Below, in pieces: positions 57,926 to 64,000 of a stretch of DNA of 64,000 nucleotides. The position numbers and the translations under genes were made by a program. The notes under the pieces were generated by a model, which made no database searches, was not told the origin of the DNA, and saw nothing but the letters and a program-made list of their open reading frames with translations. How positions within the stretch are numbered: position 1 is the stretch's first letter; each line of letters opens with the position of its first letter. This DNA is from Methylobacterium longum (GTDB lineage: Bacteria > Pseudomonadota > Alphaproteobacteria > Rhizobiales > Beijerinckiaceae): contig NZ_BPQS01000010.1 in NCBI RefSeq assembly GCF_022179385.1, forward strand, positions 1-64,000, given 5' to 3'.

Positions 57926-58686
57926 TCGGCGAACGCCTGCGCGAAGCGCGTCAGGGTCGGCTCGTCGGTGAGGTCGAGGCGCAGGGGCGTCACCGCGATC
58001 CGCTTCTCGGCGATGGCCTTGAGGTCCGAGCCGTGGCCCGGCTCGAACCGGGCCTTGGCGAAGGCCAGCCAGAAATACGGGTTGCCGCGCCCGTCGACGC
58101 GGGCGTCGATCGACAGCAGCGCCTGGTTGCGGAAGCCCTGCGCGGCCACCGCGATGCCCTGCACGTCGGCCGGTTCGCAGTCCGGGAAGTTCACGTTGAC
58201 CAGGATGCCGGGCTCGATCCCGGTCTCCAGGATCTTGCGGACGACCTTCGGCCCGTGCGTCCGCGCGCAGTCCCACTTGAGCGCGCCGCGCCCGCCCACG
58301 CCGTAGGCCTGGCTCAACGCGATGGAGCGGATGCCGAGGATCGTCCCCTCCATGGCGGCCGCGATCGTGCCCGAATAGGTCACGTCCTCGGCGACGTTCT
58401 GGCCGCGGTTGACCCCCGACAGGACGAGGTCCGGCCCGTGATCCCCCAGGATGTGGCGCACGCCCAGGATCACGCAGTCCGACGGGGTGCCCTTCACGGC
58501 GAAGCGCTGCTCCGAGACCTGCCGCAGCCGCAGCGGGTCGTTGAGCGAGAGCGAGTGGGACACGCCGGACTGGTCGCTCTCCGGCGCCACGACCCAGACG
58601 TCGTCCGACAGCTCCCGGGCGATCTCCTCCAGGGTACTGAGCCCCGGCGCGTGGATGCCGTCGTCGTTGGTGACCAGGATGCGCAT
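57922..58686 (-). CDS. surE: 5'/3'-nucleotidase SurE
   Basis: 254 residues. [16 protein letters not shown] holds the metal-binding DD; VVAPESDQSGVSHSLSL and VLSGVNRGQNVAEDVTYSGTIAAAMEG are the other SurE motifs. Dephosphorylates nucleoside monophosphates, often linked to stationary-phase survival with pcm. ATG overlaps the serS stop (TGATG). Confidence 0.97.
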   Translation of the reverse strand: MRILVTNDDGIHAPGLSTLEEIARELSDDVWVVAPESDQSGVSHSLSLNDPLRLRQVSEQRFAVKGTPSDCVILGVRHILGDHGPDLVLSGVNRGQNVAEDVTYSGTIAAAMEGTILGIRSIALSQAYGVGGRGALKWDCARTHGPKVVRKILETGIEPGILVNVNFPDCEPADVQGIAVAAQGFRNQALLSIDARVDGRGNPYFWLAFAKARFEPGHGSDLKAIAEKRIAVTPLRLDLTDEPTLTRFAQAFAE

Positions 58687-60026
58687 CAGCGGGTGCCCTC
58701 GATCCGGTTGAGCCCGCCCATGTAGGGGTGGAGCACCGACGGGACCGTGATGCTCCCGTCCGGGTTCTGGTAGTTCTCCATCACGGCGATGAGCGCGCGG
58801 CCGACCGCCACGCCCGAGCCGTTGAGGGTGTGGACATAGGCCGGCTTGCCGTCCTTGCCCCGGTAGCGGGCGTTCATCCGCCGGGCCTGGAAGTCGCCGC
58901 AGACCGAGCAGGACGAGATCTCGCGGTGCGTGCGCTGGCCCGGCACCCAGACCTCGATGTCGTAGGTCTTCTGGCTGGCGAAGCCCATGTCGCCGGTGCA
59001 GAGCGTCATGACGCGATAGGGCAGATCCAGCTTCTTCAGGACCGCCTCGGCGCAGGTCAGCATCCGCTCGTGCTCGTTGGCGGATTCCTGCGGCGTCGTA
59101 ATCGAGACCAGCTCGACCTTGTTGAACTGGTGCTGGCGCAGCATGCCGCGGGTGTCGCGCCCCGCCGCCCCGGCCTCGGCGCGGAAGCACGGCGTGAGCG
59201 CGGTGAAGCGCAGGGGCAGCTCCTCCTCGCGGAGGATCGCCTCGCGCACGAGGTTCGTCAGCGGCACCTCGGCGGTGGGGACGAGCCAGAACTTCTCGGC
59301 GTTGGCCGGCGCCGGATCCGTCGCGGTCTCCAGCGCCTTCACTGCGTCCAGCCCTTTGAACACCGAGAACTGGTCGTCCTCGAACTTCGGCAGCTGCGCC
59401 GTGCCGAACATGGCGGCGTCCCGCACCAGGATCGGCGGCGCCACCTCCAGGTAGCCGTGCTCCTGCGTGTGCAGGTCGAGCATGAACTGGCCGAGGGCCC
59501 GCTCCAGCCGGGCGAGCTGACCCTTCAGCACCACGAAGCGCGAGCCCGACAGCTTGGCCGCCGCCTCGAAATCCATCAGCCCGGCAGCCTCGCCGAGCTC
59601 GAAATGCTCCTTCCCCGCGTTCAGCCGCTCGCGGGTGGCGGCGTGGCTGCGGTAGAGGACGTTGCCGTGCTCGTCCGCGCCCTCGGGGACATCGGCCTTC
59701 GGCCGGTTCGGGATCGCGGCGAGTCGGTCCGCCAGCGCCCTGTCGGCCATCTCCTGCGCGGCCTTCAGCTCGGGCTCGGCGCCCTTCAGCGCCGCGACCT
59801 CCACCATCAGGGCGGCGGCGCGCGCCTCGTCCTTGGCCTTCTTGGCGCCGCCCACCTCCTTGGCCAGGGCGTTGCGCCGCTCCTGGTTGGCCTGCGCGGC
59901 CGAGACCGAGGATTTCCGCGCCTCGTCGAGGGCGATCAGCTCGGCCGAGAGCGGCGCGAGGCCCCGGCGGGCGAGGTCGCGGTCGAAGGCGTCCGGGTTG
60001 TCCCGGATGGCGCGGATGTCGTGCAT
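58686..60026 (-). CDS. serS: Seryl-tRNA synthetase
   Basis: 446 residues, full length. N-terminal coiled-coil arm (about residues 30-105), then class II motifs: [30 protein letters not shown] (motif 2) and [31 protein letters not shown] (motif 3). Charges tRNA-Ser and tRNA-Sec. First gene of the operon with surE and pcm. No T-box leader is seen, as expected for this phylum. Confidence 0.98.
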   Translation of the reverse strand: MHDIRAIRDNPDAFDRDLARRGLAPLSAELIALDEARKSSVSAAQANQERRNALAKEVGGAKKAKDEARAAALMVEVAALKGAEPELKAAQEMADRALADRLAAIPNRPKADVPEGADEHGNVLYRSHAATRERLNAGKEHFELGEAAGLMDFEAAAKLSGSRFVVLKGQLARLERALGQFMLDLHTQEHGYLEVAPPILVRDAAMFGTAQLPKFEDDQFSVFKGLDAVKALETATDPAPANAEKFWLVPTAEVPLTNLVREAILREEELPLRFTALTPCFRAEAGAAGRDTRGMLRQHQFNKVELVSITTPQESANEHERMLTCAEAVLKKLDLPYRVMTLCTGDMGFASQKTYDIEVWVPGQRTHREISSCSVCGDFQARRMNARYRGKDGKPAYVHTLNGSGVAVGRALIAVMENYQNPDGSITVPSVLHPYMGGLNRIEGTR

Positions 60027-60125
60027 CGAGTCGGCTCGGGTCTTCTGCGCGGCGTCGGCGCGCGGGCCCCGCTTTGCCGCATCGCGCCCGGTGGGACAAG
60101 CGCGCGGCAGCGTCCGGGCCGCCCG

Positions 60126-60491
60126 TCAGCCCTTCGGCGGCGCGAGCTTGAGCTGGTCGATCGCCCAGAGCCACGTCCCGTCGGGCTGCTCCCGGGCGAC
60201 CTCCACCGAGAACGCGCCGTTGGGCAGCCGCGCGAAGGTCAGGGCGAGCGCGCCGTTGCGCAGGGGGGGCGGCGTCTCCGGCGCCGGGAAGTCGGATTTG
60301 CGCGCCAGCAGGTCGGTGTAGAAGCTCCGGATCTCGGCGTGGCCCGTGGCGACGACGCGGCCCGCCGCCACCACCGCGTCGGGCTGGTAGAGGGCGACGA
60401 GCCCCTCGACGTCGCCGGCATTGGCGCGTCGGTTGAACAGGGCGGCCAGGTCCTCGGGGGCGCGGGCGGGCTCTCGCGTGTGATCCGTCAT
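60126..60491 (-). CDS. SnoaL-like/NTF2-fold protein
   Basis: 121 residues from ATG 60491. NTF2-like pattern: DLAALFNRRANAGDVEGLVALYQPDAVVAA at the N-terminus, GHAEIRSFYTDLLAR, and C-terminal DGTWLWAIDQLKLAP. Similar to the SgcJ/SnoaL-like dimeric proteins that bind small ligands or act as isomerases or hydrolases; substrate unknown. Same strand as the OsmC gene upstream. Confidence 0.75.
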   Translation of the reverse strand: MTDHTREPARAPEDLAALFNRRANAGDVEGLVALYQPDAVVAAGRVVATGHAEIRSFYTDLLARKSDFPAPETPPPLRNGALALTFARLPNGAFSVEVAREQPDGTWLWAIDQLKLAPPKG

Positions 60492-60571
60492 GGCGTGTCC
60501 TCGTCCGGCTTCGGCGGCCGGTTGATGTTGCGGCAATGCGCCGGGCGGCCGATTTGTCCCCGGCGCATCGG

Positions 60572-61015
60572 TCATTTCAGGCGCGTGCCGTCGCGGTCGG
60601 CCACCGAGACGGCCACCGGGATCCCGGCCTTCACGCTCTCCGAGACGGTGCAGAACCGCTCGAACTGCGCGATCACCCGGTCGATCCGCGGCATCTCGGC
60701 GGCCGCGGCCCCGAGCTGGATGTGGACGCCGATCCCGGTGACGCGCAGCCGTCCCTCGGCGTTGCGCTCCACCCGGCAGGACGCCTCGGCGGCGACGCCG
60801 CGCGCCTCCTGGCGGAACTTGCCCAGGGCGAAGACGAGGCTGGCGCAGAGGCAGTTGGCGACGCCGGAGATCAGCAGCTGCTCGGGGAAGGGCCCGGTCC
60901 CGCCGCCGATCGGCGGCGCCTCGTCGGTGAGGAGCGCCGGCAGGGCCGCGCCGAAATCGACGGTGAAGACGTAATCCGCGACTTGGGTGATCCGGATCGT
61001 CGGCCCCGTATCCAT
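60572..61015 (-). CDS. OsmC/Ohr-family protein
   Basis: 147 residues from ATG 61015. Redox fold with two cysteines: ANCLCASLVFALGK and RFCTVSESVKAGIPV, matching the paired catalytic Cys of OsmC peroxidases; VTGIGVHIQL in between. Reduces organic hydroperoxides or acts in redox defence. Not a strict Ohr by the N-terminal sequence. Confidence 0.85.
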   Translation of the reverse strand: MDTGPTIRITQVADYVFTVDFGAALPALLTDEAPPIGGGTGPFPEQLLISGVANCLCASLVFALGKFRQEARGVAAEASCRVERNAEGRLRVTGIGVHIQLGAAAAEMPRIDRVIAQFERFCTVSESVKAGIPVAVSVADRDGTRLK

Positions 61016-61181
61016 CGATGCTCCCCGGCGGGCGCGTGGCTCGACCTGCCGGGATATCCAACGCCCGATGCGGGTTCGCGTTCGGAAGGTCCGCGCCATG
61101 CATGGGGACACGGATGATTTCGCTGGATCTTCCCCGTAGAACCGGCGGCCTGACCGACCCGGAAGCGAACCCCCCGATCCG

Positions 61182-62057
61182 ATGACGAGCCCCGCGACCC
61201 TCGACGCCCTGATGCCCCTCCTGGAGCGCATCGCCACCGCCCTGGAGCGGGCGGCCCCCGCCGCCCCGCCGGCCTTCGACCCGAACGCCGCCGACGCCTT
61301 CCTGTGGGGGCCGGAGCGGCGGCTGACCCCGGTGCCGCAGGTGGCGCGGGTGGAGATGGGCCTGCTCACCGGGATCGACCGGGCGCGCGACATCCTGGTG
61401 GAGAACACCGAGCGCTTCGCCCGGGGCCTGCCGGCCAACAACGCCCTGCTGTGGGGCGCCCGCGGCATGGGCAAGTCCTCGCTGGTCAAGGCGGCCCATG
61501 CGGAGATCAACGCCCGCCGGCCCGCCGGCAGCCGGCCGATGAAGCTCGTGGAGATCCACCGCGAGGACATCGAGGCGCTGCCGGACCTGATGGCCCTGCT
61601 CCGGCCGGACCCGCACCGCTGGCTCGTCTACTGCGACGACCTCTCCTTCGACGCGGACGACACCTCGTACAAGTCGCTGAAGACCGCCCTGGACGGCGGC
61701 ATCGAGGGCCGACCGGGCAACGTCCTGTTCTACGCGACTTCGAACCGGCGCCACCTGCTCGCCCGCGACATGGTGGAGAACGAGCGCTCGACGGCGATCA
61801 ATCCCGGCGAGGCCGTGGAGGAGAAGGTCTCGCTCTCGGACCGCTTCGGCCTCTGGCTCGGCTTCCACAAGTGCAGCCAGGACGAGTACCTGGGGATGAT
61901 CCGCGCCTATGCCGACCGCTACGGCCTGGATGTTCCGCCGGAGCAGCTGCGCGCCGAGGGGCTGGAATGGGCCACCACCCGCGGCTCGCGCTCGGGCCGC
62001 ACCGCCTTTCAGTTCATCCAGGATCTGGCCGGGCGTCTCGGCAAGACCCTCGACTGA
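61182..62057 (+). CDS. DUF815-family AAA ATPase
   Basis: 291 residues. Walker A GARGMGKSS at about residues 93-101, Walker B LVYCDDLSF, sensor 1 ATSNRRHLLARDMVENE and C-terminal EYLGMIRAYADRYGL and GRTAFQFIQDLAG. Conserved in alphaproteobacteria, often annotated only as an ATP-binding protein; partner unknown. ATG 61182. Convergent with dut, 8 bp between stops. Confidence 0.88.
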   Translation: MTSPATLDALMPLLERIATALERAAPAAPPAFDPNAADAFLWGPERRLTPVPQVARVEMGLLTGIDRARDILVENTERFARGLPANNALLWGARGMGKSSLVKAAHAEINARRPAGSRPMKLVEIHREDIEALPDLMALLRPDPHRWLVYCDDLSFDADDTSYKSLKTALDGGIEGRPGNVLFYATSNRRHLLARDMVENERSTAINPGEAVEEKVSLSDRFGLWLGFHKCSQDEYLGMIRAYADRYGLDVPPEQLRAEGLEWATTRGSRSGRTAFQFIQDLAGRLGKTLD

Positions 62058-62065
62058 GCGCCGCC

Positions 62066-62536
62066 CTACCGTCCGCTCGATCCGAACCCGCCCGCGCCCC
62101 GCTCCGAGCCGGGGCCGGCCGGCCCGTCCAGGAGGGTCAGCGCCGGCCGGGCGATCCGGGTGAAGACGAGCTGGGCGATCCGCTCGCCCGGCTCGATCCG
62201 CGCCGGCTCCGCGTCGTCGCGGTTCCAGGCGGAGACCATCAGCGGACCCTCGTAATCCGCGTCGATGACGCCGGTGCCGTTGCCCAGCACCAAGCCGTCG
62301 CGGTGACCCCGGCCCGAGCGCGGGAGGATCAGCCCGCACCAGTCGGGATCGCGGATCAGCACGCTGAACCCCGCCGGGATCAGCGCCGCCTTGGTCCGCG
62401 GCGGCAGGATCAGCGGCGCGTCAAGGCAGGCGTGCAGGTCGAGGCCGGCGGCGGCCGACGAGCCCCAGCGCGGAAACCCCCAGCCCGGCAGCCGCGGATC
62501 CAGCAGCCGCAGGCCGACCTCCCGCAGGCCGCTCAC
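62066..62536 (-). CDS. dut: Deoxyuridine 5'-triphosphate nucleotidohydrolase
   Basis: 156 residues from GTG 62536, overlapping the preceding lyase gene by 4 bp (GTGA). dUTPase removes dUTP to give dUMP. Motif order: AAAGLDLHACLD (1), LPRSGRGHRDGLVLGN (2), GVIDADYEGPLMVSAWN (3), EPGERIAQLVF (4), and the glycine-rich C-terminal RGAGGFGSSGR (5). Trimeric E. coli type. Pairing with a CitE-like gene is unusual. Confidence 0.95.
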   Translation of the reverse strand: MSGLREVGLRLLDPRLPGWGFPRWGSSAAAGLDLHACLDAPLILPPRTKAALIPAGFSVLIRDPDWCGLILPRSGRGHRDGLVLGNGTGVIDADYEGPLMVSAWNRDDAEPARIEPGERIAQLVFTRIARPALTLLDGPAGPGSERGAGGFGSSGR

Positions 62537-63414
62537 GCGCCGAGCCGCGCGATCGCCTCGGCCATCGCGAGCGTCCGCCGGGACACCTCGACGTGGAGGC
62601 GCTCGACCATCTTGCCGTCCACCGCGACGACCCCGCGCGCGCGGTTTTCCGGGGCGTCGAACACGTCGAGCATCCGCCGCGCCTGCGCGATCTCCTCGGC
62701 GTCCGGCGCGAAGGCGGCGTTGGCGGGATCGATCTGGCTCGGATGGATCAGCATCTTGCCGTCGAAGCCCAGGTCGCGGCCCTGCGCGCACTCGGCCTCG
62801 AAGCCGGCCGCGTCCCGGAGATCCGTGAACACGCCGTCGATCGCGTCGATCTCGTAGGCCCGGGCGGCGGCCAGCACGGTCATCAGCCACGGCACCAGGG
62901 CCGACCGCCCCGGCGGCCGGATGCGGGCGGCCTTCAGCAGGTCGTTCGGGCCGATCACCAGGGCCGAGAGCCGCCCGTCCACGTCCCGGGCCGCGCCGGC
63001 GATCTCGGCGGCGTTCACCACCGCCAGCGGGGTCTCGATCATCGCCCAGACCCGGGTGTCCGACGGCGCGCCGAGGCGGCGCAGGCGGGAGCCGACGGCG
63101 ATCAGCGTGTCCGAGGTGCGGACCTTGGGCACGAGGATCGCGTCGGCGCCGGCCCGGGCGAGCGCCGCGAGGTCGGCCTCGCCGTCCTCGGTCTCGGGCG
63201 GATTGATCCGGACCACCACCTCCCGGTGGCCGAAGCCGCGCGCGGCCACCGCCGCGGCGACCTGCGCGCGCGCCGCCGCCTTGGCGTCCGGGGCCGTGCC
63301 GTCCTCGAGGTCGATCAGGATCACGTCGGCGGGGAGGGTTTGCGCCTTCACCAGGGCGCGGGCGTTGGAGCCGGGCATCGCCAGCACGCTGCGGCGGGGA
63401 CGGATCTCGCTCAT
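62533..63414 (-). CDS. CitE/HpcH-like CoA-ester lyase
   Basis: 293 residues from ATG 63414 (MSEIRPRRSVLAMPGSNARALVKA). TIM-barrel lyase: LIDLEDGTAPDAK, then VPKVRT, VWAMIETPLAVVNAAEIAG and FDGKMLIHPSQID, all CitE/malyl-CoA lyase family hallmarks with metal-binding Glu and Asp. Its length and motifs fit a beta-methylmalyl/malyl-CoA-type or orphan CitE-like lyase; substrate not resolved. dut is translationally coupled downstream. Confidence 0.88.
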   Translation of the reverse strand: MSEIRPRRSVLAMPGSNARALVKAQTLPADVILIDLEDGTAPDAKAAARAQVAAAVAARGFGHREVVVRINPPETEDGEADLAALARAGADAILVPKVRTSDTLIAVGSRLRRLGAPSDTRVWAMIETPLAVVNAAEIAGAARDVDGRLSALVIGPNDLLKAARIRPPGRSALVPWLMTVLAAARAYEIDAIDGVFTDLRDAAGFEAECAQGRDLGFDGKMLIHPSQIDPANAAFAPDAEEIAQARRMLDVFDAPENRARGVVAVDGKMVERLHVEVSRRTLAMAEAIARLGA

Positions 63415-63513
63415 CACGCTTCTCCCGGGGCGGCGGAGCCCGCCGCGACGCGGATAGCTTTCCGCGCGCGCAGGGGCAAGAAGACCGGGGGCCACGGGGG
63501 CGGAGGACGCGAG

Positions 63514-64000
63514 ATGGCGCGCTGGGTCGCGGGGCTGGACGGATGCCGCGGCGCCTGGGCGGGTGCGCTGATCGACCTCGACGATCCCGGCCGGCATCGC
63601 TGCGCCCTGTTTCCCGACGTGGCCGCCCTCCTCGACGCACCGGAGCAGCCCCTGATCGTCGGGATCGACGTACCGATCGGCCTGCCCGACCGGATTCTCG
63701 GCGGCGGCCGGGCGGCCGATCTGGCGGCGCGCGCCCTGCTCGGGCCGGCGCGCTCCTCGGTCTTCCCGATGCCGCCGCGGGCCGCCGTCTACGCGCCCGA
63801 CTACGCGGCCGCCAAGGCCGCCTCGCGGGCCGCCAGCGACCCGCCCTTCGCGCCCTCGATCCAGGGCTACAACATCTTCCGCTACGTCCGCGCGGTCGAC
63901 ACGCTCCTGCGGGAGCGCCCGGAGGCACGCGGGCGGGTCCACGAGGTGCACCCGGAGGTCGCGTTCCATGCCCTCAACGGCGAACGGCCGCTCGGCCTGC
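63514..64000 (+). CDS. DUF429-family protein (partial, runs off the window)
   Basis: 162 codons before the window ends, with no stop. MARWVAGLDGCRGAWAGALID has the DGCRGAW motif, followed by IGIDVPIGLP and ARSSVFPMPPRAAV, typical of DUF429, a predicted RNase H-like nuclease family. A GGAGGACGCGAG Shine-Dalgarno lies just upstream of ATG 63514. Divergent from the CitE-like gene. Function unknown. Confidence 0.88.
   Translation, partial: MARWVAGLDGCRGAWAGALIDLDDPGRHRCALFPDVAALLDAPEQPLIVGIDVPIGLPDRILGGGRAADLAARALLGPARSSVFPMPPRAAVYAPDYAAAKAASRAASDPPFAPSIQGYNIFRYVRAVDTLLRERPEARGRVHEVHPEVAFHALNGERPLGL

Noticed and set aside
60027..60125. Possible leader regulating serS (T-box)
   Set aside because: T-boxes are a Firmicutes feature; no specifier stem or T-box sequence is present.

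Overview
This is a 64 kb stretch of a high-GC alphaproteobacterial chromosome. The gene content (CckA, CtrA-type TTAA-N7-TTAA sites, an alphaproteobacterial SOS operator at recA, yajC-secDF followed by two complex-I-assembly-factor homologues, a liv operon carrying an extra small membrane protein) and the protein sequences point to the Rhizobiales, most likely Methylobacterium or Methylorubrum. The genus is an inference from memory of protein sequences, not from a search. No rRNA, tRNA, CRISPR array, insertion sequence or prophage was seen; the window is mostly core genome.

Layout. 1-5423: end of tuf and the S10 ribosomal operon (rpsJ to rpsQ), which stops at rpsQ without the usual rplN-rplX continuation. 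5424-6260: non-coding DNA with a decayed lipoprotein-like fragment. 6261-10593: recA and cckA on the minus strand. 10769-14372: flagellar basal-body and export genes transcribed flgB-flgC-fliE-fliQ-fliR-flhB. 14905-16637: a long FliO-like protein and a 73-residue orphan. Three perfect TTAA-N7-TTAA sites lie upstream of flgB, fliO and the orphan, tying this block to the CckA-CtrA cell-cycle circuit whose kinase is encoded next door. 16708-20768: an MFS carrier, dnaN and recF, without dnaA or gyrB. 20776-26350: a chemoreceptor, a glyoxalase, a histidine phosphatase, an unknown protein and a NicO/DUF1007 metal-transport pair.

26440-38399 is a transport region: an orphan GltI-type binding protein and a DctA/GltP carrier on the minus strand, the complete livHMGF-membrane protein-livK operon, and the complete gltIJKL operon. 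Candidate sigma-54 promoters precede dctA and gltI. A ~135 bp palindromic repeat sits between gltI and gltJ; a second copy lies between dnaN and recF.

38664-52726 is a mixture: a double left-handed beta-helix protein, moaE, a 48-residue membrane protein, an AI-2E-family exporter, an amidase, an extensin-like lipoprotein, a secreted protein with RNase T2, rlmJ, an outer-membrane porin, a LysM/NlpD-like lipoprotein, two tandem YidB-like proteins and an alpha/beta hydrolase with an Asp nucleophile. 52859-57202 is yajC-secD-secF, an Mth938/NDUFAF3-like gene and a squalene/phytoene synthase-like (NDUFAF6-like) gene. 57278-60026 is the tightly overlapping serS-surE-pcm operon. The window ends with a SnoaL-like protein, an OsmC protein, a DUF815 ATPase, dut overlapping a CitE-like lyase gene, and the start of a DUF429 gene cut by the window edge.
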